From Halopiger djelfimassiliensis (GTDB taxonomy: Archaea > Halobacteriota > Halobacteria > Halobacteriales > Natrialbaceae), in the NCBI RefSeq assembly GCF_000455365.1, contig NZ_HG315684.1, positions 23,854 to 87,853 on the forward strand: a stretch of DNA of 64,000 nucleotides. Reading direction: 5' to 3'. Position numbers and translations under genes: made by a program. The notes beneath the pieces are model-generated. The model was not told the DNA's origin. It saw only the letters and a list, made by a program, of their open reading frames with translations, and ran no database searches. This document shows, piece after piece, positions 37,195-45,183 of this stretch (positions are counted from its first letter, which is position 1; the number at the start of each line of letters is the position of its first letter).

Positions 37195-37345
37195 GTGTCG
37201 GTCTTGGGGACTCACGAGTAATAGCCTCCGGAACCGGGCGCGGCGTTGCGTCCGCCGTCGCGTACGAAAGGGGCCGACGTCGGACTCTCCACCCCTGAAA
37301 CTCCGGCTGCGGATTTATATTCGGGCGACACCTACGAGAAATCAC

Positions 37346-37675
37346 ATGGACGGTATCACGATCACGACGACCGACGGTCTCGAGGGTCGGGACGTAGTCG
37401 AGTACTGCGGCGTCATCTCCGGCGAGGCAGTCATCGGCGCAAACGTCGTCAGCGACATCGCGGCCGGCATCCGCGACGTCGTCGGCGGCCGCAGCGGCTC
37501 CTACGAGAAGAAAATCGAGAAAGGGCGCAAGGAAGCGATCGCGGACCTGCGGGCGGACGCCGAGGACCTCGGCGTGGACGCGGTCATCGGTGCGACGTTC
37601 GACTACGAGGAGATGGGAGAAGGGATGCTGTGGGTCAACCTGTCGGGAACGGCGGTCAAGACTCGGAAGGCGTAG
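37346..37675 (+). CDS. YbjQ/UPF0145 family protein
   Basis: A 109-residue protein of the YbjQ (UPF0145, heavy-metal-binding-domain-like) family, recognised from [20 protein letters not shown], the central [20 protein letters not shown] and the C-terminal [15 protein letters not shown]. YbjQ proteins form small pentameric rings; no activity is established. A TATA-like TTTATATT at about 37313-37320 lies near 28 bases from the ATG. It is a single gene; the L7Ae operon follows. Confidence 0.88.
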   Translation: MDGITITTTDGLEGRDVVEYCGVISGEAVIGANVVSDIAAGIRDVVGGRSGSYEKKIEKGRKEAIADLRADAEDLGVDAVIGATFDYEEMGEGMLWVNLSGTAVKTRKA

Positions 37676-37753
37676 CCGGATCCGGTTCCGGATCGGTCCG
37701 TCCGAGGACGGTCCGTGCGGACCCATCCCACGGCCCCGGCCGTTTGAACACGC

Positions 37754-37759
37754 TTTTAA
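37754..37759 (+). promoter_or_regulatory. TATA box of the L7Ae operon
   Basis: TTTTAA at 37754-37759, followed by a G-run, would place the start of transcription near 37780. The L7Ae ATG is at 37912, so unlike most genes here the mRNA would carry a leader of about 130 bases. Support is the box sequence and the strongly structured RNA that begins just after the expected start site. Confidence 0.5.
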
Positions 37760-37775
37760 GGGGGGCAACGCTACA

Positions 37776-37911
37776 GCGTAGTACACCCTACGCGGGGTTG
37801 ATGATGCTCCTAGCCTCACAGGACTTCCGCCGATTTTACTTCGGCCCGGGGTACCCAGTTCCCCGGACGGCAGGGGAGCGCGAGCCCACGCGTAGGAGAG
37901 GTGAACAACCA
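37776..37911 (+). promoter_or_regulatory. Structured leader RNA of the L7Ae operon
   Basis: A leader that can fold into one long structure ending at the ribosome binding site. A closing stem pairs CCTACGCG (37787-37794) plus GGG (37795-37797) with CCC (37885-37887) plus CGCGTAGG (37889-37896), with one bulged A. Inside it is an asymmetric loop with TTGATGAT on one side and GCGAG on the other, then a GCTCC/GGAGC stem (37806-37810 with 37875-37879), a GCCGA/TCGGC hairpin and a CCGGGG/CCCCGG hairpin. Alternatively CTACGC (37788-37793) can pair with GCGTAG (37776-37781), which frees the right arm. GGAGAGGTGA (37895-37904), a plausible Shine-Dalgarno region, overlaps the right arm. The loop resembles but does not exactly match a kink-turn, the motif bound by L7Ae. 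Confidence 0.55.
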
Positions 37912-38274
37912 ATGTCAGTCTACGTAACCACCGACATCCCAGCCGACCTCGCCGAGGACGCCCTCGAGGCCCTCGAGGTCGCACGAGACACCGGACGAGT
38001 AAAGAAAGGAACCAACGAAACGACGAAAGCCATCGAGCGCGGCAACGCCGAGCTCGTCTACGTCGCCGAGGACGTCTCGCCCGAGGAGATCGTCATGCAT
38101 CTCCCCGAACTCGCGGACGAGAAGGGCATTCCCGTCGTTTTCATCGAGACCCAGGATGACGTCGGTCACGCTGCTGGTCTCGAAGTCGGCTCGGCTGCCG
38201 CGGCGATCGTCGACGCCGGAGAGGCCTCCGGCGACGTCGAGGACATCGCCGAGAAGGTCGAGGACCTCGACTGA
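37912..38274 (+). CDS. rpl7ae: 50S ribosomal protein L7Ae
   Basis: A kink-turn RNA-binding protein found in the ribosome, in box C/D and H/ACA RNPs and in archaeal RNase P. The 120-residue protein shows the family signature ([20 protein letters not shown], then [17 protein letters not shown] and [14 protein letters not shown]). The ATG at 37912 follows a GGAGAGGTGA ribosome binding site by a few bases. It is the first gene of the L7Ae-S28e-L24e-Ndk operon, a conserved archaeal order. Its leader is unusually structured, which would fit autoregulation. Confidence 0.96.
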   Translation: MSVYVTTDIPADLAEDALEALEVARDTGRVKKGTNETTKAIERGNAELVYVAEDVSPEEIVMHLPELADEKGIPVVFIETQDDVGHAAGLEVGSAAAAIVDAGEASGDVEDIAEKVEDLD

Positions 38275-38285
38275 GGTGATCAGAA

Positions 38286-38510
38286 ATGAGTGCTGAAGAG
38301 GAAGAAAGCGGCTCTACGCCCGCCGAGGTCATCGAGGTCGTCGGCAAGACCGGCATGCACGGCGAGGCCATGCAGGTCAAGTGCCGTATCAAGGAGGGCG
38401 AGAATCAGGGACGCATCATTACCCGAAACTGCCTCGGGCCGGTCCGCGAAGGGGACGTACTCCAGCTTCGCGAGACCGCCCGCGAGGCCGACTCCATCGG
38501 AGGACAATAA
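38286..38510 (+). CDS. rps28e: 30S ribosomal protein S28e
   Basis: A small archaeal/eukaryotic ribosomal protein at the mRNA exit region. The 74 residues include [19 protein letters not shown] and the conserved C-terminal [14 protein letters not shown]-like end. It starts 11 bases after L7Ae and its stop overlaps the L24e start by one base. Confidence 0.96.
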   Translation: MSAEEEESGSTPAEVIEVVGKTGMHGEAMQVKCRIKEGENQGRIITRNCLGPVREGDVLQLRETAREADSIGGQ

Positions 38511-38887
38511 TGGTCGAGAAACGAACCTGCGACTACACCGGGGAAGAGATCGAACCCGGCACGGGTATCATGTACGTCAAAAACGACGGTACCGTGCTGC
38601 ACTTCGTCGACTCCAAGGCGGAGAAAAACTACAAGCTCGGTCGCGAACCGCGTGACCTCGAGTGGACCGAGGAAGGTCGTCGCGGCAAGGGCCCCGCGGA
38701 AGCGGACACGCCCGCCGACGAGGAAGCCGATCAGGACGAAGTCGTCGAAGCCGGCGAAGACGAGAACCTCGAGACTGAGGAGGAGGCCGTCGACGAGGAC
38801 GAGGAAGACGTACCCGCCGGGGACGAAACCGTCGACGAGACCGAAGAAACCGAAACTGAGGCCGAAGCCGAGGAGAGTGAGGCCTAA
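38510..38887 (+). CDS. rpl24e: 50S ribosomal protein L24e with long acidic tail
   Basis: The zinc-ribbon-like L24e domain fills about residues 1-60 ([19 protein letters not shown], then [20 protein letters not shown]). Only one cysteine remains (Cys7), so the four-cysteine zinc site of other L24e proteins is lost. The C-terminal half (about 62-125) is a nearly pure Glu/Asp/Ala/Thr extension with no predicted fold, about as long as the domain itself. The ATG at 38510 shares a base with the S28e stop; ndk overlaps its end by one base. Confidence 0.93.
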   Translation: MVEKRTCDYTGEEIEPGTGIMYVKNDGTVLHFVDSKAEKNYKLGREPRDLEWTEEGRRGKGPAEADTPADEEADQDEVVEAGEDENLETEEEAVDEDEEDVPAGDETVDETEETETEAEAEESEA

Positions 38888-39351
38888 TGAGTGACCACGA
38901 GCGCACCTTCGTGATGGTCAAGCCCGACGCCTTCGCGCGCGGGCTCGTCGGCGAGGTTATCTCCCGACTCGAGGACCGCGGGCTCAAGCTCGTCGGGATC
39001 AAGGTCGAGACCATGCCCCGCGAGCGGGCCGAGGAACACTACAGCGAGCACGAGGACAAGCCGTTCTACGACGACCTCGTGGAGTTCATCACCTCCGGTC
39101 CGGTCGTCCCGATGGTCTGGGAAGGGCAGGACGCGACCCGACAGGTCCGCCAGATGATCGGCGAGACCGACCCGCTCGAGGCCGATCCCGGGACGATCCG
39201 TGGCGACTACGCGCTCGACCTCGGTCGGAACGTCGTCCACGCCGCCGACCACGAGGACGAGGGCGCAAACGAACGCGAAATCTCGATCCACTTCGACGAA
39301 GACGAACTCATCGACTACGAGCAACACGACGCTGAGTGGCTCTACGAGTAG
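38887..39351 (+). CDS. ndk: Nucleoside-diphosphate kinase
   Basis: Transfers the terminal phosphate between nucleoside triphosphates and diphosphates through a phospho-His intermediate. The 154-residue protein has the N-terminal FVMVKPDAFARGL, the substrate Lys/Tyr/Arg set (HYSEHEDKPFYDDL, RQMIGETDP) and the catalytic His118 in GRNVVHAADH (Gly-Ser in the usual motif is Ala-Ala here). Length is typical of haloarchaeal Ndk. Last gene of the L7Ae operon. Confidence 0.96.
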   Translation: MSDHERTFVMVKPDAFARGLVGEVISRLEDRGLKLVGIKVETMPRERAEEHYSEHEDKPFYDDLVEFITSGPVVPMVWEGQDATRQVRQMIGETDPLEADPGTIRGDYALDLGRNVVHAADHEDEGANEREISIHFDEDELIDYEQHDAEWLYE

Positions 39352-39384
39352 CGTCGACGATCGGAGCCACGCTTCGGACGGAAA

Positions 39385-39450
39385 TTACACACCGCCGCGA
39401 TCGATTCGCAGTGTGTAAACCCGAAAATAATGTCGTCGTCTTTTCGACGA
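39385..39450. promoter_or_regulatory. Two inverted repeats after ndk
   Basis: TTACACAC (39385-39392) is repeated inverted as GTGTGTAA (39411-39418), a perfect 8-base dyad with an 18-base spacer. A second dyad, TCGTCG (39433-39438) and CGACGA (39445-39450) with a TCTTTT loop, follows. They could end the L7Ae operon transcript or, given their place in the 253-base gap before the DUF7344 regulator gene, be operator sites. Confidence 0.35.
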
Positions 39451-39604
39451 ACTCGAAGTCGAATCGTCATTCGGGCCATCTTTTCGAGCAGTCGTTCCAG
39501 ACTGAAGACACATCCCGGTCTCGGTAGACGTAACATCTAATGTGACGGCTGCAGTAGGTGCGGCTGGTGGTTTCGAATGGTAACATACGGTAGGTGGTCT
39601 GCGG

Positions 39605-39985
39605 ATGCGTGAAACGGAGGGGGAGCCGACGGCGCTCTCGGCCGAGCGGACGCCGTCGCTTGACCTCGTTTTCGATCTGCTCTCGAATCGCCGGCGACGA
39701 TACGCACTGTACGTCCTGTACGAACAGCCGGACGGCGTCGCGACTGTCGAGGAGCTTACGGACGACATCGTCTCGTTCGAACGGCAGTACTCGGGTGCCG
39801 AATCCGAGACCGGTATCGACGACCGAAAGCAGCGGATTCGAACGGAACTCCAGCACGTTCACCTGCCGAAACTCGAGGACGCGGGTATGCTCGAACACGA
39901 CCAGCGCAGCGAGACGGTCCGGTACTGGACACAACCGTCGCTGGAGGAGTGGCTCGAGCACGCACAGCACAAAGAACAACTGTAA
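39605..39985 (+). CDS. DUF7344-type winged-helix protein
   Basis: A 126-residue soluble protein with the pattern LDLVFDLLSNRRRRYALYVL at the N-terminus and LQHVHLPKLEDAGMLEHDQ in the middle, which is the winged-helix architecture of the very common haloarchaeal DUF7344 regulators. The basic RRRRYAL segment and the wing-like HDQRSETVRYW support DNA binding. Target genes are unknown; the neighbouring superoxide dismutase gene lies 230 bases downstream with its own promoter region. Such proteins are abundant in each haloarchaeal genome. Confidence 0.82.
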   Translation: MRETEGEPTALSAERTPSLDLVFDLLSNRRRRYALYVLYEQPDGVATVEELTDDIVSFERQYSGAESETGIDDRKQRIRTELQHVHLPKLEDAGMLEHDQRSETVRYWTQPSLEEWLEHAQHKEQL

Positions 39986-40216
39986 CTCACGGAGCCAAAC
40001 TGCAGCCGTGGTCGGGGTGGGGTAGACGCGGTACCGACGAGGGACACCTTTCTCGAGCACTGCAGTCATTGAAAGGTTTAACAGGCTGTTCGTGGTGGAA
40101 ACGGGTAGGCTCGGCGGGCCGTACGGCCCCGAAACGAGCTCAGTGAGGTGTGGTATCGTTTCACTCCTCAAAACTTAACAGGAGAGATACCGATAACGGA
40201 TTACAGGTATACACCC

Positions 40217-40819
40217 ATGACTGACCACGAACTGCCACCACTCCCGTACGATTACGACGCGCTGGAACCGTCGATCTCCGAACAGGTCCTCACCTGGCAC
40301 CACGATACGCACCACCAGGGGTACGTCGACGGCCTCAACTCGGCCGAAGCCGAACTCGAACAGAACCGCGAGGACGGCGACTTCGAGTCGACCCCCGCGG
40401 CGCTGGAAAACGTTACCCACAACGGCTGTGGTCACTACCTCCACACGCTGTTCTGGGAGAACATGTCGCCCGATGGCGGCGGCGAGCCCGACGGTGATCT
40501 CGCCGACCGCATCGAGGAGGACTTCGGCTCTTACGAGGCCTGGAAGGGAGAGTTCGAAGCTGCCGCCGGCGCTGCCGGCGGGTGGGCGCTGCTCGTGTAC
40601 GATCCCGTCGCAAAACAGCTCCGGAACCTGAAAGTCGACCGCCACGACCTTCACGCGCTGTGGGGTGCCCATCCGATTCTCGCGCTCGACGTGTGGGAAC
40701 ACTCCTACTACTACGATTATGGCCCCGACCGCGGAAGCTTCATCGAGGCCTTCTTCGAGGTCGTCAACTGGGACGCGGCCGCCGAAGAGTACCAGAAGTG
40801 TCTCGATCACTTCGAGTAA
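40217..40819 (+). CDS. sod: Superoxide dismutase (Mn/Fe family)
   Basis: Dismutates superoxide in the cytosol; haloarchaeal members use manganese. The 200-residue protein keeps the metal ligands: His in LTWHHDTHHQGY, His in GCGHYLHTLFW, and Asp and His in LDVWEHSYYYDYG. The ATG at 40217 gives MTDHELPPLPYDYDAL, the normal N-terminus; the longer frame adds basic sequence. A TATA-like CTTAA at 40174-40178 suggests a short leader of about 15 bases. It is a single gene. Confidence 0.96.
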   Translation: MTDHELPPLPYDYDALEPSISEQVLTWHHDTHHQGYVDGLNSAEAELEQNREDGDFESTPAALENVTHNGCGHYLHTLFWENMSPDGGGEPDGDLADRIEEDFGSYEAWKGEFEAAAGAAGGWALLVYDPVAKQLRNLKVDRHDLHALWGAHPILALDVWEHSYYYDYGPDRGSFIEAFFEVVNWDAAAEEYQKCLDHFE

Positions 40820-40924
40820 GCGACGACCCTGCGATCCCGCGTTTTTTCGCCGGCGATCGACGACGGCCAGTCGACCGGGAACGAACGATTTAGGCACCCG
40901 AAACCGGAACGGAATACACGTACT

Positions 40925-41191
40925 ATGCCCGTTCCGAAATCCGAATTCGACCGGCTTCCGCCCTGTGACTTCTACACCCCCGAGGAACTCCTCGAGGACG
41001 ACCAGATGTACACCGTCTACGAGATCGCCCGATTGCTACAGGGGATCGAACCCGACGCGGACATCGACCGGGAGACCGAGGACATCCTGCTGGACTGGGC
41101 GATCCCCTGGATCATGACCAACGCCGACGCCCTCGTGGTCGCGGAGCCGCGAGACGAGGACGAACCCGGCTACTACGGCCTGAAAGAATGA
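40925..41191 (+). CDS. DUF5827-type small protein
   Basis: An 88-residue acidic protein, mainly helical, beginning MPVPKSEFDRLPPCDFYTPE and containing YTVYEIARLLQGI and ILLDWAIPWIMT. I recognise the pattern as a haloarchaeal conserved family (DUF5827, from memory) of unknown function. Its end overlaps the start of the P-loop ATPase gene by four bases, so the two are translated together and probably act together. Confidence 0.78.
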   Translation: MPVPKSEFDRLPPCDFYTPEELLEDDQMYTVYEIARLLQGIEPDADIDRETEDILLDWAIPWIMTNADALVVAEPRDEDEPGYYGLKE

Positions 41192-42030
41192 TCCTCCTCG
41201 TGGTCGGTGCCGATCGCGTCGACGCCGGCAAGACGACGTTTTCGGTCGGCTTGCTCGAACGAACCGGCGCGGTCGGGTACAAACCGCGTGCGGGAAACGA
41301 CTTCTGGTTCGACCACGACGACTGTCGACGCGCCCTCTCGGCGGGCCGCCTCTACGGGAAGGACGCGAAACGGCTCGCACGGGCGGAGGTGCGATCCCGT
41401 ATTCCCGAACGACTCAATCCCGTTCATCGGCTGTGGCAGCCCGCCCCCGACGGCGGAACGGGGCTTCTCGGTCGGAGCGACCGCGAGTTCGTCGTCGACC
41501 GGATCGGACGGACCGACGGCGCCGGCGACGACGACCCGACGTTCGTCCGCAACGCCACTGCCGAGGTTCCGGACGCGGTCGCCGAGGCGTTGCCGCTCGA
41601 GGACGCGATCCCCGTCGAAACCGTCGCGGAATTCAACGACGTCGCCGCGCAGCGGTACGTCCCCGCCTTCGAACGGCTCGCGGACGAGATCGAAGCGACA
41701 GACATCGCCGTCGTCGAATCCTACGGCGACATCGCACAGCCGCTCCAGTCGCTCGATCCCGCAGCGATCGCTGCGGTCGCGGCCGTCGAACCCGGGCGCG
41801 CGACGATCTATCGAGGCGATCGGTACTGTCGGGCCTGCGAGATCGCCAGTTCGAGCCCGAAAGACGGTGCCCTCGAGAAGCGCGTTCCGAACGTCGTCGA
41901 CTATCTCGAACCGCTCGAGCGCGTCCGGTTGCCGCCGCTCGGGAGCGACGAGCGAGCCGATCCCGCGCGTGTCGCGTGTGCCTACGAGGAGGCGTACGAC
42001 GCGCTGTTGGCGGCGGCCGGACAGGTGTAA
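41188..42030 (+). CDS. P-loop ATPase/GTPase, dethiobiotin-synthetase-like
   Basis: A 280-residue P-loop protein. The N-terminal VVGADRVDAGKTTFSVGLL carries a Walker A of the dethiobiotin synthetase/MinD class, followed by a basic segment (GYKPRAGNDFWFDHDD), VVESYGDIA as a likely Walker B strand and a YCRACEIASSS motif near the C-terminal third that could form part of a metal or thiol site. I know it only as a conserved archaeal predicted ATPase; the substrate is unknown. It overlaps the DUF5827-type gene by four bases. The thiamine-type importer follows 118 bases downstream with its own TATA-like box. Confidence 0.75.
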   Translation: MILLVVGADRVDAGKTTFSVGLLERTGAVGYKPRAGNDFWFDHDDCRRALSAGRLYGKDAKRLARAEVRSRIPERLNPVHRLWQPAPDGGTGLLGRSDREFVVDRIGRTDGAGDDDPTFVRNATAEVPDAVAEALPLEDAIPVETVAEFNDVAAQRYVPAFERLADEIEATDIAVVESYGDIAQPLQSLDPAAIAAVAAVEPGRATIYRGDRYCRACEIASSSPKDGALEKRVPNVVDYLEPLERVRLPPLGSDERADPARVACAYEEAYDALLAAAGQV

Positions 42031-42148
42031 CCCGTCGGGGTCGACGCCGGTTCCGGCGACGGAACCACCGGAGGCGGACGATTGCGACACTCAGTGACGG
42101 GATTCTGCGATCACAGCGGTTAAGATCACTCGGTGGAACAACCGTGTA

Positions 42149-43258
42149 ATGAGACGACGAACGTTCGTCGGTACCGTCGGCAGCGGGGCGGCCCTCGGGC
42201 TGGCCGGCTGTCTGACTCGGGAGGGGGATGGCGATCAGCGCGGTAGTGAACACAACGGGGATGGAGCGGACGGGACGCTCACCGTCGCCACCTACAAGTC
42301 GATGATCGACGGGGACAACCCCGCGGGGCCGTGGCTCAAGGACGCGTTCGAGGCGGCCCACCCGGACGCCGAACTCGAGTGGACCCAGCTTCCCACCCAC
42401 GGGATCAACCACTACATCGATCGAGCCCAGCAGAACGTCGGGATCGAGGCCGACGTCTATCTCGGCGCGAACGTCGACGACCTCGTGATCGTCGACGATA
42501 CCCTCGCGGACGGCGGCCTGTTCCGCGAGGTGGATCGCGACCGCCTCGAACGGGCGGACCGCATCCGCGACGGACTGGACATGGGCGATCCACACGACCG
42601 CGTGCTGCCCTACGACACGGGCTATATCTGCCTCGTCTACGACGAAAGTCTGGTCGACGAACCCGACACGCTCGAGGCTCTGACCGAACCAGCATACGAG
42701 GACGCGCTGTTGACCCAGAACGCCCGCAACTCCGATCCGGGACAGGCGTTTCTGCTGTGGACGATCGACGCCTTCGGCGAGGACGGCTACCTCGAGTTCT
42801 GGCGCGACCTCGACGACAACGGGATTCGCGTGCTCGAGGACTGGGACCAAGCCTACAACGGGGCTTACATGAAGGGTGAGCGATCGATGATCGTCTCTTA
42901 TTCGACCGATCAGGTGTTCGCCAACGACGACGGCTACGACTTCACGCGCCACCAGATCGCGTTCCCGAACGGACAGGGGTACGCGAATCCGGAGGGGATG
43001 GCGATCTTCGAAGACGCCGCCAACGTCGATCTCGCCTACGATTTCTTCGATTTCGTCCTCTCGAACGAGGCCCAAGCCGAGATCGCCCAGCGGAACGTCC
43101 AGTTCCCCGCCGTCGAGGAGGAACACGTCGATCTCGATCCCGAGTTCGATCAGTACGCACACGTCCCGCCCGAGGCGGTGACGGTCGGCTACGACCGTCT
43201 CCGGGGCAACCTCGACGGCTGGATCGAGGGCTGGGAAAAGGAGTTCGTCACCCACTGA
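42149..43258 (+). CDS. thiB: ABC importer substrate-binding lipoprotein, thiamine type
   Basis: A 369-residue extracytoplasmic binding protein. It has a Tat/twin-Arg start (MRRRTFVGTVGSG), a lipobox (GLAGC) and an acidic linker, then the two-lobed fold of the thiamine/iron class (LTVATYKSMIDGDNPAG, VLPYDTGYICLVYDES, and Trp/Tyr-rich DWDQAYNGAYM). The resemblance is to ThiB, and the gene order binding protein-permease-ATPase matches thiBPQ. Ferric iron or another cofactor remains possible. TATA-like GGTTAAGA is at about 42118-42125, 25-30 bases from the ATG. ThiR, encoded at 24162-25091, is a plausible regulator. Confidence 0.85.
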   Translation: MRRRTFVGTVGSGAALGLAGCLTREGDGDQRGSEHNGDGADGTLTVATYKSMIDGDNPAGPWLKDAFEAAHPDAELEWTQLPTHGINHYIDRAQQNVGIEADVYLGANVDDLVIVDDTLADGGLFREVDRDRLERADRIRDGLDMGDPHDRVLPYDTGYICLVYDESLVDEPDTLEALTEPAYEDALLTQNARNSDPGQAFLLWTIDAFGEDGYLEFWRDLDDNGIRVLEDWDQAYNGAYMKGERSMIVSYSTDQVFANDDGYDFTRHQIAFPNGQGYANPEGMAIFEDAANVDLAYDFFDFVLSNEAQAEIAQRNVQFPAVEEEHVDLDPEFDQYAHVPPEAVTVGYDRLRGNLDGWIEGWEKEFVTH

Positions 43259-43272
43259 GATCGATCCAATCC

Positions 43273-45183
43273 GTGCCTCGCGCAGGTCGCGCCGCCGTCG
43301 AACGCCTCCGCAAGGGAGCCGTCGGCACGTGGCTCGAGCGCCACGCACTCGGACTGGCGGCCCTCGGGACGGCGATCGTGCTCGTCGTGATGTTGTACGT
43401 CCCCGTCGGCATCGTCTTCGTCGAGGCCGTCGTCGACGAGGGCGGACTGACGCTCGGCCGCTTCGGTGACGTGCTGACGGATCCGTTCTACGTCGGCGTC
43501 CTCGCTGACCTCTTCGCGGAGCCGCTTGCGGTCGGCGACCACCTCGGCTCGCTCGCCGGCTGGCTCGGAGCGGTCTCGCTCTCCGTGTCGCTCGAGACCC
43601 CGATTCCGGGGCTGGACGTTCCACTCCCGTGGATCGGGATCCACACGCCCGGCGTCCGGCTGGGGCTGTTCGGCTTTACCGCCTATCAGGCCGCGCTGTC
43701 GACGGTCGCAAGCGTCGGGCTCGGCCTTCCGGCCGCCTACATCCTCGCGAACTACGAGTTCTACGGCCGCCGGACGCTGCGGTCGCTGACGATCCTGCCG
43801 TTCGTCCTTCCGGGGATCATGGTGGCGGTCGGCTTCTACGCCATGTTCGGCCGGACGGGGACGCTCAACGGCGCTCTCGGGGCGGTCGGACTGGGACCGT
43901 TCGCGTTCGTCGAGACCAGCCCGCTGGCGATCGTCGTCCTCGCACACGCCTTCTACAACGCGCCGCTGGTCGCTCGGCTGACCGTCGTCGCCTGGGAGTC
44001 CGTCGACGGCCGCACGATCGAAACCGCCCGGAGTCTTGGAGCCAGCGAGCGGCAGGCGTTTCGCGACGTCGTCGTTCCGCAACTCGCCCCCGCCGTTCTC
44101 ACCGGTGCGTTGCTGACGTTCGTGTTTACGTTCATGACGTTCCCGATCGTCCTCGCGCTCGGCGGGCTTCGGCTCGCGACCGTCGAGGTCTGGATCTACA
44201 GCCGTATCCAGCGTCTTGCCTACGGCGAAGCCGCGACGCTTGCGATCCTCGAGACGCTGCTCTCGCTGGGGTTGACATACGCGTACCTCCGCTACGAGTC
44301 CGCCGAGACGGGGCTGTCCCGGGCACCGTCGCCGCCGCCGAAGGAGCCGCTCGTCCCCGACCTGCAAACGGCGTGCTCGCCACGACGGCTCGCGATCTTC
44401 GGCTACGGCCTCGTCGCGCTCGTCGTCTTCGTCGGGCCGATAGCCAGTCTGATCGTCGGGAGCGTGACCGACGGCACCGGGTTCACGCTGCGACACTACG
44501 CGTTCCTGCTCGAGCGCCAACTCGAGGGTGCAAGCTACCAGACCCGGCCGGTCCCCGCGGTCCGGAATTCGCTGCTGTTCGGCGTCGGCACGCTCGCCGT
44601 GGCCGTTCCGATGGGCGTCGTCGTCTCGGCGGTGACGGTCCGTGCGGGCCGGAGCGGGAGGGTCGTCGACACGCTGGCAATGTTGCCACTTGCGGTAAGC
44701 GGCGTCGTCTTCGGAATCGGGCTTTTGCAGGGGCTGGTCTTCGGTATCTCGCTGCCCGGCGGCTGGCGACTCCAGCTTACGGGGACGACCGCGATCGTTG
44801 CCGCCCACGCGGTCGCGGCCTATCCGTTCGTCACGCGGAACGTCTCGCCGCTGCTTGCGTCGCTGGATCCGGCGATGGTCGAGTCCGCCCGGGCGCTCGG
44901 TGCCTCTCGCGTCCGTGCGCTGCTCGATATCGAACTCCCGCTGGTCGCCGGCGGGATCGTCGCCGGCGCGGCGTTCGCCTTCGCGATCTCGATCGGGGAG
45001 TTCTCTTCGACGGTGATTTTGGCCAGCGGCAGCGAGAGCTACACGATGCCGGTTGCCGTCGAACGCTATCTGGGTCGGCGACCCGGCCCGGCGATCGCCA
45101 TGGGAACGATCCTGTTGCTGGTTACCGCAGCGAGTTTCGTCGTCGTCGACCGCGTCGGCGGGAGGTACGAGTACGACCCGTGA
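43273..45183 (+). CDS. thiP: ABC importer permease, duplicated (ThiP-like)
   Basis: A 636-residue inner-membrane permease made of two fused transport domains, as in ThiP/FbpB. Each half has six or so helices and an EAA loop: TARSLGASERQAFRDVVVPQ in the first half (near residue 260) and SARALGASRVRALLDIELP in the second (near 550). The fused form means one polypeptide replaces the usual permease dimer. The GTG start follows the binding protein by 14 bases, and the ATPase gene overlaps its end by four bases. Confidence 0.88.
   Translation: MPRAGRAAVERLRKGAVGTWLERHALGLAALGTAIVLVVMLYVPVGIVFVEAVVDEGGLTLGRFGDVLTDPFYVGVLADLFAEPLAVGDHLGSLAGWLGAVSLSVSLETPIPGLDVPLPWIGIHTPGVRLGLFGFTAYQAALSTVASVGLGLPAAYILANYEFYGRRTLRSLTILPFVLPGIMVAVGFYAMFGRTGTLNGALGAVGLGPFAFVETSPLAIVVLAHAFYNAPLVARLTVVAWESVDGRTIETARSLGASERQAFRDVVVPQLAPAVLTGALLTFVFTFMTFPIVLALGGLRLATVEVWIYSRIQRLAYGEAATLAILETLLSLGLTYAYLRYESAETGLSRAPSPPPKEPLVPDLQTACSPRRLAIFGYGLVALVVFVGPIASLIVGSVTDGTGFTLRHYAFLLERQLEGASYQTRPVPAVRNSLLFGVGTLAVAVPMGVVVSAVTVRAGRSGRVVDTLAMLPLAVSGVVFGIGLLQGLVFGISLPGGWRLQLTGTTAIVAAHAVAAYPFVTRNVSPLLASLDPAMVESARALGASRVRALLDIELPLVAGGIVAGAAFAFAISIGEFSSTVILASGSESYTMPVAVERYLGRRPGPAIAMGTILLLVTAASFVVVDRVGGRYEYDP

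Noticed and set aside
43629-45179. Long upstream extension of the ABC ATPase frame through the permease gene
   Set aside because: The extension is arginine-rich shadow sequence of the permease; the ATPase starts with the GTG at 45180 overlapping the permease stop.
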